Origin: JAWVFM01 sp963771655
GTDB lineage: Bacteria; Actinomycetota; Thermoleophilia; Solirubrobacterales; 70-9
Assembly (NCBI GenBank): GCA_963771655.1
Contig: CAVYUG010000004.1
Span: forward strand, 558,001 to 622,000
Direction: 5' to 3'
DNA: 64,000 bases
Shown here: piece after piece, positions 17,979 to 25,739 of the stretch
Position numbering within the stretch: position 1 is the stretch's first letter
How the letters are laid out: each line of letters opens with the position of its first letter
Notes under the pieces: model-generated
The model's database searches: none
The model's input: the letters and a program-made list of their open reading frames with translations, nothing else
Told to the model about the DNA's origin: nothing
Program-made: the position numbers and the translations under genes

Positions 17979-19268
17979 ATGTCTGACTTCTTCCAGCGAG
18001 CGCGCAGGCCCGCTCTCGCCCTCGCCTTCGCGATCTGCGCCACGCTCGTCAGCGCCGCCGTCGCGAGCTCCGGCTCAGGCGCGAACGCCAATCCTTGGAA
18101 CGGCGGTGCCGGCAAGAGGGGCCACCACCATCACCACCACCGCGGGCCCCCGGGGCCGCCGGGCCGGCGCGGCGTGACCGGGCCGCAGGGACCGCAGGGA
18201 GCCACGGGCCCGCAGGGCCCAGCGGGCGCGCCCGCTGAGTTCGACGTCACCTACACGGGCTTTCCGGAAGGCGCGTTCAGCGTCGGCCCTGACACCTCTG
18301 CCCCAGCGACGATCGACTGCCCGCCCGGGCTCCACGTAGTGTCCGGCGGCCTGCGATCCAGCACGGGGCACGGGGTGCTGTCCGTCGGCTCGAGCAACGT
18401 GTTCGACTCGAACACCTGGTTCGTCGAGGTGGAGAACCACAGCGCGAGCCCGCAGGCGTTCAGCATCAGCGCGGTCTGCGTGCCCTCCGTGCTCGCGAAA
18501 CGTGGTGCGGCGGCCGGTAAGCGTGGGCCGCGGGGGCCGCGGGGACGCCGAGGACCGCGGGGGCCGCGAGGCGTCACCGGGGCACAGGGGCCGCAGGGAC
18601 CGCAGGGCTCGAGCTCGGTGCCGCTCACCTACGTGTCGGAGGACTTCACCGGTGACTCGGGAACGCCCACGAAGGCGGAGGCGCGCTGCGCCGACGACCA
18701 GATCAACGTCGGGGGCGGCGGGCTCAGTCAAGGGCCCTTCGGCACGCAGTGGTTTACGGACAGCCACTCGCTCGGCAACGCAGGCTGGGGCGCCACGGTT
18801 GACACCTTCGGCGGCGCGCCCCGCGGTGCAACCGTTTACGCGATCTGCGAGCCGTTCAGGCTCGCCGGCCGGGGCGCCCGCCGTATGACCCCCGGCAAGA
18901 GCGGGCGTCCCGGGCCGCGTGGTCCACAAGGCCGGCCGGGCCCGCGCGGCCCCCGGGGCGCGACAGGCCCCCTGGGCCAGCAGGGGCCTCCGGCCCCGGC
19001 CGACGTCACGCTCACGCTTCGCTACGTCACCACGAACTTCACGGTGAGCCCCGGCACACAGGCCCAGGGAGTGGCGAAGTGCGCTGAAGGCGAGCACGTG
19101 ATCGGCGGCGGCGTCATCGGCGGGGTTGCGCGAAGGTCGATCATCAACACCAGCCGGCCGCTCGGGTCCGACAGCTGGCAGGCCTTCATCGACAACGTGG
19201 GGACGACGACACCGACGACCAGCCAGGTCACCGCGGTCTGCGCCTCGCCTACGAGCGTCGCCAACTAG
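17979..19268 (+). CDS. Secreted collagen-like protein with three GXY-plus-beta modules
   Basis: A 429-residue exported protein with a signal peptide (residues 1-30, hydrophobic core ALALAFAICATLVSAAV). It is built as three modules, each a run of ~9-10 Gly-X-Y triplets followed by an ~80-100-residue beta-rich domain with one early and one late cysteine. The triplet blocks start at about residues 56, 182 and 308. The first is preceded by six consecutive histidines (49-54). The second is very arginine-rich. The globular modules share a pattern of Y...F...C..G..V.GGG...W.....C. Surface attachment or adhesion is plausible by analogy with bacterial collagen-like proteins, but no anchor motif is visible. 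Confidence 0.85.
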   Translation: MSDFFQRARRPALALAFAICATLVSAAVASSGSGANANPWNGGAGKRGHHHHHHRGPPGPPGRRGVTGPQGPQGATGPQGPAGAPAEFDVTYTGFPEGAFSVGPDTSAPATIDCPPGLHVVSGGLRSSTGHGVLSVGSSNVFDSNTWFVEVENHSASPQAFSISAVCVPSVLAKRGAAAGKRGPRGPRGRRGPRGPRGVTGAQGPQGPQGSSSVPLTYVSEDFTGDSGTPTKAEARCADDQINVGGGGLSQGPFGTQWFTDSHSLGNAGWGATVDTFGGAPRGATVYAICEPFRLAGRGARRMTPGKSGRPGPRGPQGRPGPRGPRGATGPLGQQGPPAPADVTLTLRYVTTNFTVSPGTQAQGVAKCAEGEHVIGGGVIGGVARRSIINTSRPLGSDSWQAFIDNVGTTTPTTSQVTAVCASPTSVAN

Positions 19269-19280
19269 GCGGGCTCGAGG

Positions 19281-19303
19281 CTCGCTGGCTGCGAACCAGC
19301 GAG
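19281..19303. terminator. Convergent stem-loop between collagen-like gene and msrB
   Basis: Perfect 8-base inverted repeat CTCGCTGG / CCAGCGAG with a 7-base loop, lying in the 45-base gap between two convergent genes. It has no clear U-tract, as is common in GC-rich actinobacteria. It could terminate transcription from both sides. Confidence 0.6.
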
Positions 19304-19313
19304 ACCTGCCCCG

Positions 19314-19721
19314 CTACTCCGGGTCCATCTCCAGCGAGCACGAGTTGATGCAGTAGCGCAGGCCGGTCGGTCCGGGCCCATCCTCGAAGACGTGCCCGAG
19401 GTGGCCGCCGCAGCGGCTGCACTTGACCTCGGTGCGGCGCATGAAGAAGCTGCGGTCGTCCTCGGTCTCGATCGCGCCATCTTCCGCCGGCGCCGTGAAG
19501 CTCGGCCAGCCGGTTCCGGAATCGAACTTGGTGTCGGAGCTGAAGAGCTCGGCGCCGCAGCCTGCGCATCGGTAGGTGCCCTCGTCCTTCGAGTCCCAGT
19601 ACGCGCCGGTGAACGCTCGCTCGGTCCCCTTTTCGCGCAGCACCTCGTACTGCTCGGGCGTCAGCTCCGTGCGCCACTCCTGCTCCGTCTTCTCGACCTT
19701 CTCCATCGCCTTCTCCTTCAT
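19314..19721 (-). CDS. msrB: Peptide methionine (R)-S-oxide reductase
   Basis: Repairs methionine-R-sulfoxide in oxidised proteins. The 135-residue sequence has the structural zinc pairs CAGC and CSRC, the substrate-binding FDSGTGWPSF segment and the catalytic cysteine in GLRYCINSCSLE. The extra cysteine two residues later (CINSC) is less usual and could serve as a resolving residue. I use the first ATG; a second five codons in is equally good. The gene is divergent from the MFS exporter. Confidence 0.94.
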   Translation of the reverse strand: MKEKAMEKVEKTEQEWRTELTPEQYEVLREKGTERAFTGAYWDSKDEGTYRCAGCGAELFSSDTKFDSGTGWPSFTAPAEDGAIETEDDRSFFMRRTEVKCSRCGGHLGHVFEDGPGPTGLRYCINSCSLEMDPE

Positions 19722-19785
19722 CGTCGTACTCGTTCAGTCGCGCGATGAGCGCCGGCGTTACGCTCGATACCTCGATCGTACGCTC

Positions 19786-21072
19786 ATGGGGATGGATCCC
19801 CTCTTGCCCGGAAGCGCGCCTGAGCCCCCCGAGAGCCGCGCTCCCCTCATCCTGCGACCGCTTCGCGAGCGCGACTTCGCGCTGCTCTTCACGGGGACGA
19901 CGGTCTCCATGCTCGGCGACGGCATCTACCTGGTGGCGATTGCCTGGCAGGTCTACGCGATCTCCAACGCCCCCACCGCGCTCGGACTCGTGGGCGTCGC
20001 CTGGACGGTCCCGATGGTGCTGCTGCTGCTCTTCGGCGGCGTCCTGGGCGATCGCTTCGAGCGTCGCCGTCTGCTGATCGTCTCCGACGCCGTGCGGGCC
20101 GTTGCGATCGCAGCGATCGGAGCGCTGTCGATCGCCGGCGTCCTCGAGTTGTGGATGGTGGTCGCCCTGGTGGCGGTCTACGGCGCGGGCGAGGCGCTGT
20201 TCGGCCCGGTCTTCCAGGCGATCATTCCTGACGTCGTCGAGCGCCCGCTGCTCGTGCAGGCGAACTCGCTTCAGCAACTCGCGGAGCCGGCGGCGTACCG
20301 ATTCGTCGGACCGGCGCTCGGGGGTGCGCTCATCGCCTGGCTCGGGCCGGGCCCGGCGTTCCTGGCCGACGCCTGCACCTTCGCGTTCTCGGCGGCTTGC
20401 GCGACGCTGATGCGCGTCCGCCGCGATCCGTCGACCGAAGGGTCCGGATCGCTGATCGGAGAGCTGCGCGAGGGGGCCGCCTACGTCCGATCGCAGACCT
20501 GGCTTTGGGCGACGCTCGTGATGGCGGCGATCGCCCTGCTGCTCATCATGGGACCGCTCGAGGTCCTGCTCCCATACCTGGTGAAGAACTCGCTCGGCGC
20601 CGGCGCCGGGGGGCTCGGGATCGTCTTCGCAGCCGCGGGCGCCGGGGCCATCGTGGCGGGCATCGTGATGGGCCAGCGCGGGATGGGCCGCCGGCACGTG
20701 CTCTGGATGTACCTCGGCTTCGCGGTCGCGGTCGGGTCCATCGCGGCCTACGCGCTCGCCGCCACGGTGTGGCAGGCGGTGCTGATCGGGCTCGTCGAGG
20801 GCGCGGGCATGACGGTGGGCAACGTCGTCTGGGAGACGCTCGTGCACACGCACGTGCCGTCGCGGCTCCTGGGGCGGGTCAGCGGCTTCGATTGGTTCGT
20901 CTCCATGGCTCTCACGCCGGTCTCGTTCGCGCTCACGGGGCCGATCGCCGCCGCGCTGGGCGTCGAGACGACGATGATCGCCGCGGGTGTATTGGGCGCT
21001 CTGGGCGTGCTGGCCTTCCTGCTGGTCCCGGGGCTGCGCGACCCCGAGCAGCCTGCGTTCGGCTCCGCGTAG
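19786..21072 (+). CDS. MFS transporter (MFS_3 / exporter type)
   Basis: A 428-residue protein with about 12 membrane helices. The start of the first transport domain (RDFALLFTGTTVSMLGDGIYLVA) and the loop GGVLGDRFERRRLLIVSDAVRA after helix 2 match the MFS_3 group of proton-driven exporters (drugs, siderophores). The substrate cannot be deduced. The first ATG (19786) is preferred; another lies two codons later. It is divergent from msrB by 64 bases. Confidence 0.9.
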   Translation: MGMDPLLPGSAPEPPESRAPLILRPLRERDFALLFTGTTVSMLGDGIYLVAIAWQVYAISNAPTALGLVGVAWTVPMVLLLLFGGVLGDRFERRRLLIVSDAVRAVAIAAIGALSIAGVLELWMVVALVAVYGAGEALFGPVFQAIIPDVVERPLLVQANSLQQLAEPAAYRFVGPALGGALIAWLGPGPAFLADACTFAFSAACATLMRVRRDPSTEGSGSLIGELREGAAYVRSQTWLWATLVMAAIALLLIMGPLEVLLPYLVKNSLGAGAGGLGIVFAAAGAGAIVAGIVMGQRGMGRRHVLWMYLGFAVAVGSIAAYALAATVWQAVLIGLVEGAGMTVGNVVWETLVHTHVPSRLLGRVSGFDWFVSMALTPVSFALTGPIAAALGVETTMIAAGVLGALGVLAFLLVPGLRDPEQPAFGSA

Positions 21073-21113
21073 CCGGCATCGCCCGCCCTACGATCACCCA
21101 GTGACTCCGGTGA

Positions 21114-21158
21114 GGGGCTTTGCCCCGAAAGAGGCGTGTAAGGGCGCCGCAGGCGCCC
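21114..21158 (+). other. Two tandem stem-loops upstream of the thioesterase gene
   Basis: Two perfect hairpins occupy the gap after the MFS gene: GGGGC-TTT-GCCCC (21114-21126) and GGGCGCC-GCA-GGCGCCC (21142-21158). The second ends four bases before the thioesterase ATG, where it could hide the ribosome site. They could terminate the MFS transcript or act on translation. No terminator U-tract is seen. Confidence 0.4.
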
Positions 21159-21162
21159 GCTG

Positions 21163-21975
21163 ATGATGGACGCGTTCTTCGAGCCCGACGACGAGGGCTT
21201 CGTCGCCACCGAGCTGACGCGGGGGCCGTGGGACCCGGACTCTCAGCACGCCGGCCCACCGGCGGCGCTGATCGCGCGCGAGGTCGAGATGCTCGAGGCG
21301 GAGGAGCCGCGGACCGTGGGGCGGATCACCTACGAGATCCTTCGGCCCGTGCCGATCGGCAGGGTGAGCGTGGATGCCGCGGTGGTCCGTCCGGGGCGGC
21401 GCGTGGAGCTCGTGGAGGCCGCCCTATCGGACGAGTCCGGTGCGGTGATTCGCGCCCGCGCCTGGCGCCTCGGGGTCAGCGCGCTCGACCTCCACGGCGA
21501 GGTCGAGTGGGACGCTGAGGGAGACGGCGCCGTGCTGCGGCGGGATGAGACACCGCCGGGCCCCTCCGAGGGCCGCGCGGTCGCATTCTTCCCGACCGAG
21601 CAGGCCGTCGGATACCACACCGCGATGGAGTACCGGTTCACGGCCGGGGAGTTCATGCGGAGCGGGCCGGCGACCGCCTGGTTACGCATGCGCCACCCCC
21701 TCGTCGCCGGCGAGGAGCCGACGCCGCTGCAGCGGGTCGCCGCGGCGGCGGACTCCGGCAACGGCATCAGCTCGCCGCTCGATTTCCGCCGCTTCGTCTT
21801 CATCAACGTCGACCTCACCATCCACCTCGGGCGCCCCGCGAGCGGTGAGTGGATCTGCCTCGACTCGACGACGATCCCGGACTCCTCGGGCGTGGGTATC
21901 ACCGACACGGCCCTCTACGACGAGCGCGGCCCGCTCGGGCGCGCCGCGCAGACCCTGCTCGTGGCGGAGAGGTAG
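21163..21975 (+). CDS. Thioesterase family protein (double hotdog, TesB-like)
   Basis: A 270-residue soluble protein with the tandem hotdog layout of acyl-CoA thioesterases. The first half contains WDPDSQHAGPPAALIAREVE, followed by the strand ITYEILRPVPIGRVSVDAAVVRPGR cut by the usual turn. The second half ends in DSTTIPDSSGVGITDTALYD, which resembles the TesB catalytic half. It is likely to hydrolyse an acyl-CoA; chain length is unknown. Two codons separate it from the next gene on the same strand. Confidence 0.83.
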   Translation: MMDAFFEPDDEGFVATELTRGPWDPDSQHAGPPAALIAREVEMLEAEEPRTVGRITYEILRPVPIGRVSVDAAVVRPGRRVELVEAALSDESGAVIRARAWRLGVSALDLHGEVEWDAEGDGAVLRRDETPPGPSEGRAVAFFPTEQAVGYHTAMEYRFTAGEFMRSGPATAWLRMRHPLVAGEEPTPLQRVAAAADSGNGISSPLDFRRFVFINVDLTIHLGRPASGEWICLDSTTIPDSSGVGITDTALYDERGPLGRAAQTLLVAER

Positions 21976-21977
21976 GC

Positions 21978-22349
21978 GTGGGGATCGGCTGGGACCTCGT
22001 CCTGTTCGGACACCTCGTGGCGATGGCCTTCTTCGTCGGCGGCCAGCTGCTCATCGCGATCTCCGTGCCGGCGCTGCGCGACTCTCCCGATGCCCTTCGC
22101 GGGGTGGCCCGCCGCTTCGGCGTCGGCTCGCTGGTCGCGCTGCTCGTGCTCGCCGCCACCGGCGCCGCGCTCGCCTCGCACGAGCACCTCTGGGGAAGCT
22201 CGACCCTGCAACTCAAGATCGGGCTCGTCGCGGTGCTGGTGATCCTCGGCCTGACCCACCTGCGCTACCCGCGCGCCCACGCGCTTCAGGGCGCGATCTT
22301 CCTCGTGACGCTCGCGGTCGTCTGGCTGGGCGTCAGGCTGGGTGGGTGA
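21978..22349 (+). CDS. Small four-helix membrane protein, function unknown
   Basis: A 123-residue hydrophobic protein starting at a GTG right after the thioesterase stop. Helices lie at about residues 5-27, 48-67, 74-92 and 102-120. A charged segment RDSPDALRGVARRFGVGS sits between the first two. The layout resembles small DUF-type copper/heme-associated membrane proteins, but no metal ligands stand out. Its stop overlaps the next gene's GTG (GTGA), so the three genes from 21163 form one unit. Confidence 0.78.
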   Translation: MGIGWDLVLFGHLVAMAFFVGGQLLIAISVPALRDSPDALRGVARRFGVGSLVALLVLAATGAALASHEHLWGSSTLQLKIGLVAVLVILGLTHLRYPRAHALQGAIFLVTLAVVWLGVRLGG

Positions 22350-23314
22350 ACGCCGTGGGCGAGCGACCGGTCGTCGCGATCGCGCGGACCCTGCCCGCGG
22401 CCGGGCTCGAGCGCCTGGGCGGGCGCTGCGAGGTCCGAGCCGGCGGCCTCGACGCCGACCGCGCCAGCATCCTCGACCTCGTCGCCGGCGCCGATGCGGT
22501 GATCGCCGATCCGACCGTGCCCGTGGACGGTGCGCTTCTCGACGCGGCCGGCCCGCAACTTCGGGTGGTCGCCAATTTCGCCGTCGGGATCGACAACGTC
22601 GACCTCGCGGCGTGCCGTGAGCGCGGCGTCGCGGTCTCGAACACACCCGATGTCCTCACCAACGCGACCGCCGAGCTGGCCCTGGCGCTCACCCTCGCAG
22701 CGGCCCGTGACATCCCTGCCGCCGAGCGCGATCTGCGCAGCGGGGGTTGGCGCGGATGGGACCCCGCCGGCTATCTGGGCACCGAGCTCTCCGGCGCGAC
22801 CTTCGGAGTCGTGGGGATGGGGAGGATCGGGACCCGGTACGCGGAGCTCGTTCGTCCACTTGCGGGAGAGATCCTCTACGCGAGCCGGGCGCCCCGTCCT
22901 CGTGTGGAGGAGGGGCTGGGCGTCCGCCGGGTCGAGCTCGACGAGCTCTTCGCGGGCGCGGACGTGGTGAGCCTGCACGTCCCGGCGAGCGAGGAGACCC
23001 GTTCCATGGTTGGGCGGGAGCGCCTCGAGGCGATGAAGCCGACCGCGATCCTGGTCAACACGGCTCGCGGTGCGCTCGTCGACGAAGAGGCGCTCGCGGA
23101 GGCCCTGCGCGACGGAACGATCCGCGCCGCCGGTCTCGACGTCTATGGCGCCGAGCCCGCGGTCAGCCCGGCGCTGCTCGAGGCCCCGCGCGCGGTGTTG
23201 CTGCCGCACGTCGGCTCGGCCACCGAGCGCGCTCGCTCGGGGATGGCCCGCCTGGCAGCCGACAATGCCCTGGCCGCGATCGAAGGGCGCCCTCTGCCGA
23301 CGCCTGTGGCGTAG
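22346..23314 (+). CDS. D-isomer-specific 2-hydroxyacid dehydrogenase (glyoxylate/hydroxypyruvate reductase type)
   Basis: NAD(P)H-dependent 2-ketoacid reductase, 322 residues. The nucleotide-binding motif GVVGMGRIGTRYAEL lies near residue 155. The catalytic Arg is in VNTARGALVDEEAL, the Glu in the VYGAEP segment and the His in LPHVGSATERARSGM. The pattern fits glyoxylate or hydroxypyruvate reductases. A glycerate kinase lies two genes downstream on the same strand, so a D-glycerate route is plausible. The GTG start overlaps the preceding stop. Confidence 0.9.
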   Translation: MNAVGERPVVAIARTLPAAGLERLGGRCEVRAGGLDADRASILDLVAGADAVIADPTVPVDGALLDAAGPQLRVVANFAVGIDNVDLAACRERGVAVSNTPDVLTNATAELALALTLAAARDIPAAERDLRSGGWRGWDPAGYLGTELSGATFGVVGMGRIGTRYAELVRPLAGEILYASRAPRPRVEEGLGVRRVELDELFAGADVVSLHVPASEETRSMVGRERLEAMKPTAILVNTARGALVDEEALAEALRDGTIRAAGLDVYGAEPAVSPALLEAPRAVLLPHVGSATERARSGMARLAADNALAAIEGRPLPTPVA

Positions 23315-23329
23315 CTCTCCGCCTACTCT

Positions 23330-24298
23330 TTGCCCGCGGTGCTCTCGCGCATCAGAGGCTTCACGCTCACCCCGCGCCAGTACTTCCTGGTCGCGCTCGT
23401 CGCCCTGGTCTCGCTCGTCGCGATCATCCTCACGGGCGCGGCGGTCCGACTCACGGGCTCCGGCCTCGGCTGCCCCGACTGGCCGAAGTGCTTCGGGAGC
23501 GCGGTCCCGCCGCTCCAGAGCCACGCCCTGATCGAATACGCGAACCGCCTTTTCACCGGTCTCGTCGGGCTCGCCGTGATCGCCGCGAGCGTCCTCGCCT
23601 GGCGCCGCCGGCCCTTCCGCTGGCACCTGGCCCTGTTCGGGGCGCTGCTGCCGATCGGCGTGGTCTGCCAGGCGATCCTGGGCGGGATCGTGGTGAAGCA
23701 ACACCTCGCGCCCGGGCTCGTGATGGGCCACTTCATCCTCTCGATGCTCCTGCTCGACGCGGCCTTCGCCCTCGCCTGGTGCTCGCGCTATGAGCCCGGC
23801 GAGCGGCGCGCGTCCGAGGACCGGCTCGGTGTCTGGGCGGTACGCGGGCTGATACCCCTGGGCCAGCTGACGATCATCGCCGGCACGATCACCACCGGCT
23901 CGGGCCCACACGCGGGCGCCCACGGCCACGAGCTCGTGCAGCGCTTCACGTTCGAGGGCGCCGGGACCCTTCGATGGATGGTCGAGCGCCACGCGGTGAT
24001 CGCGGGCCTCTTCGCCGTCGGAGCGGTCGGGGTCTATTTCCTACTGCGGCGTGAGGGCGGCGACCGCCGAGCGCGCCGCCCGCTCGGCTTCGTGATCGGC
24101 CTGCTCGCCCTGCAGGGCGCCGTCGGCGGAATCCAGTGGTGGCTGAAGCTGCCGAGCGAGATCGTCTGGGTGCACGTGGGCCTCGCGACGGCCACCTGGC
24201 TGGCAACCCTGTGGACGGTTGCCGCCGCCGGCCGCCTGGCGCCCGCTCGCGAGCACGCCGCCGGCGGGGCGATCGAGGAGCGAGCGGGAATCGCCTGA
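23330..24298 (+). CDS. ctaA: Heme A synthase
   Basis: COX15/CtaA family membrane enzyme that oxidises heme O to heme A for aa3-type cytochrome oxidases. It has 322 residues and eight predicted helices in two pseudo-symmetric halves. Visible signatures are the start TGAAVRLTGSGLGCPDWPKC with the exposed cysteine pair, and the heme-ligand regions EYANRLFTG, MGHFILSM, VERHAVIAGL and WVHVGLATATW. The first start is a TTG; a GTG three codons later is also possible. No ctaB lies next to it. Confidence 0.92.
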   Translation: MPAVLSRIRGFTLTPRQYFLVALVALVSLVAIILTGAAVRLTGSGLGCPDWPKCFGSAVPPLQSHALIEYANRLFTGLVGLAVIAASVLAWRRRPFRWHLALFGALLPIGVVCQAILGGIVVKQHLAPGLVMGHFILSMLLLDAAFALAWCSRYEPGERRASEDRLGVWAVRGLIPLGQLTIIAGTITTGSGPHAGAHGHELVQRFTFEGAGTLRWMVERHAVIAGLFAVGAVGVYFLLRREGGDRRARRPLGFVIGLLALQGAVGGIQWWLKLPSEIVWVHVGLATATWLATLWTVAAAGRLAPAREHAAGGAIEERAGIA

Positions 24299-25280
24299 CG
24301 CCTCGGTTCTCCTCGCGCCCGACTCCTTCAAGGGCACTCTGACTGCGGCCGAGGTCGCCGAGGCCCTGGCGGCCGGCTTCGAGCATGCGGGGATCAGGAT
24401 CGACGAGTGTCCGCTCGCCGACGGAGGGGAGGGGACCCTCGATGCCCTGCGACCGGCGCTGGCGCTGGAGCTCGTGGAGTCGGAGGCGCACGATGCGCTG
24501 GGGCGGCCGATCGAGGCCGCCTACGGGCTCGCGGCGGAAGGCGGGCTCGCGGTCGTCGAGACGGCTGTGGCGATCGGGCTGGGTCGGATCGACGAGGGGG
24601 AGCGCGACGTCGAGGCGGCGACGAGCAGGGGCGCGGGGGATCTGATCGCAGCGGCCTCGAAGCGCGCTCCTCGCGTACTCGTCGGCCTCGGCGGAAGCGC
24701 GAGCAATGACGGGGGGGCGGGGGCGCTGGCCACGATCGAGGCCGCCGGAGGCCTGGGCCCGGCGGACCTCGTGTGCCTGTGCGACGTCGCGACCCCGTGG
24801 GAGCGAGCGTCGGAGCTCTACGGGCCCCAGAAGGGCGCGAGCGCCGAGGAGGTGAAGAGCCTCGACGCCCGCCTCGACTCACTTGCCGATGATCTCGCGC
24901 GCGACCCGCGCCGCGTGCCGATGACGGGCGCCGCGGGAGGCCTGGCGGGCGGCCTGTGGGCCGCGCTCGGCGCGGAGCTCGTCGCGGGCGCGGCCTACGT
25001 GTGCGACGCGGTCGACTTCGATCGGCGCGCGGTCATCGCCGGCGCGGTGGTCACCGGCGAGGGACGCCTCGATGCCACGACGCTCGAGGGAAAGGTCGTC
25101 ACGGAGGTGGCGGGACGGTGCCGGCGCCTGGGGGTGCCGGCTCACGCGGTGGTCGGCGCCGATGCCGGTGAGGGCGCAGTTAGTGCGGCGCTCGGGTTGG
25201 CGTCGGTCGCAGAGGCCGGCGATGCCGACGCGATCCGCGCCGCCGCGATCGCGATCGCGAGGCGGCACTCCGCGCCTTGA
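24219..25280 (+). CDS. Glycerate 2-kinase (start uncertain)
   Basis: GarK/GlxK-type glycerate kinase that phosphorylates D-glycerate. The family start VLLAPDSFKGTLTAAEVAEA is at about 24306, with the substrate segment DECPLADGGEGTLDAL, the GLGGSASNDGGAG loop and GAVVTGEGRLDATTLEGK. The only in-frame start is a TTG at 24219, inside ctaA, which would add ~28 unrelated residues. A CTG overlapping the ctaA stop (24295) plus one missing base in the CGGTT at about 24304-24308 would give MTPRVLLAPDSFKGTL, the usual family beginning. Its stop abuts the convergent gene with no gap. Confidence 0.88.
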   Translation: MPPPAAWRPLASTPPAGRSRSERESPDASVLLAPDSFKGTLTAAEVAEALAAGFEHAGIRIDECPLADGGEGTLDALRPALALELVESEAHDALGRPIEAAYGLAAEGGLAVVETAVAIGLGRIDEGERDVEAATSRGAGDLIAAASKRAPRVLVGLGGSASNDGGAGALATIEAAGGLGPADLVCLCDVATPWERASELYGPQKGASAEEVKSLDARLDSLADDLARDPRRVPMTGAAGGLAGGLWAALGAELVAGAAYVCDAVDFDRRAVIAGAVVTGEGRLDATTLEGKVVTEVAGRCRRLGVPAHAVVGADAGEGAVSAALGLASVAEAGDADAIRAAAIAIARRHSAP

Positions 25281-25691
25281 TCAGCCGACCAGCTTGGCCT
25301 TCATGCGGGCGAATTCCTCGTCGGTGATGTCGCCCTTGGCCTTGAGGTCGCTCAGCTTGTGGAGCTCGTCGACCTGCGAGCCCCCACTGCCCGCGCCGGC
25401 CGCCGCGGCCTGCTGCTGGACGTACTGGTCGAAGTGCTTCTTGACCTCGGCCTGCTCCTTGATCGCACGATCACGCATCCCGGATCCGCGCGTGATCAGG
25501 TAGATGAACGCGCCCAGGTACGGGAGGATGAGCAGCAGGACGATCCAGCCTGCCTTCGCCCAGCCCGACAGCTCCTCGTCGCGGAAGAGGTCGCTGATGA
25601 TCGTGATCAGGATCCAGATCCAGATCACGAAGAAGAAGATCGAGAGGATGGTCAGGAACGCATCCCCAAAAGTCCAATCGGCGAGCAGCAA
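25281..25691 (-). CDS. PLDc_N/SHOCT-domain membrane protein
   Basis: A 136-residue protein with two N-terminal membrane helices (about 13-33 and 46-66). The second contains the PLDc_N-type motif WAKAGWIVLLLILPYLGAFIY. A Gln/Ala/Gly linker follows, then a C-terminal SHOCT domain (VDELHKLSDLKAKGDITDEEFARMKAKLVG cut into a short helical hairpin). Such proteins are common in actinobacteria and their role is unknown; SHOCT domains are thought to mediate oligomerisation. Confidence 0.86.
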   Translation of the reverse strand: MLLADWTFGDAFLTILSIFFFVIWIWILITIISDLFRDEELSGWAKAGWIVLLLILPYLGAFIYLITRGSGMRDRAIKEQAEVKKHFDQYVQQQAAAAGAGSGGSQVDELHKLSDLKAKGDITDEEFARMKAKLVG

Positions 25692-25739
25692 GGTCGAGCC
25701 TCCAGTTCGAATCGTGCAGGGGCCCTCAGCCTAGCCGGG

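Noticed and set aside
18121..18145. Six-histidine stretch read as a cloning tag
   Set aside because: It lies inside a natural signal-peptide/collagen protein in continuous native sequence, with no vector junction around it.
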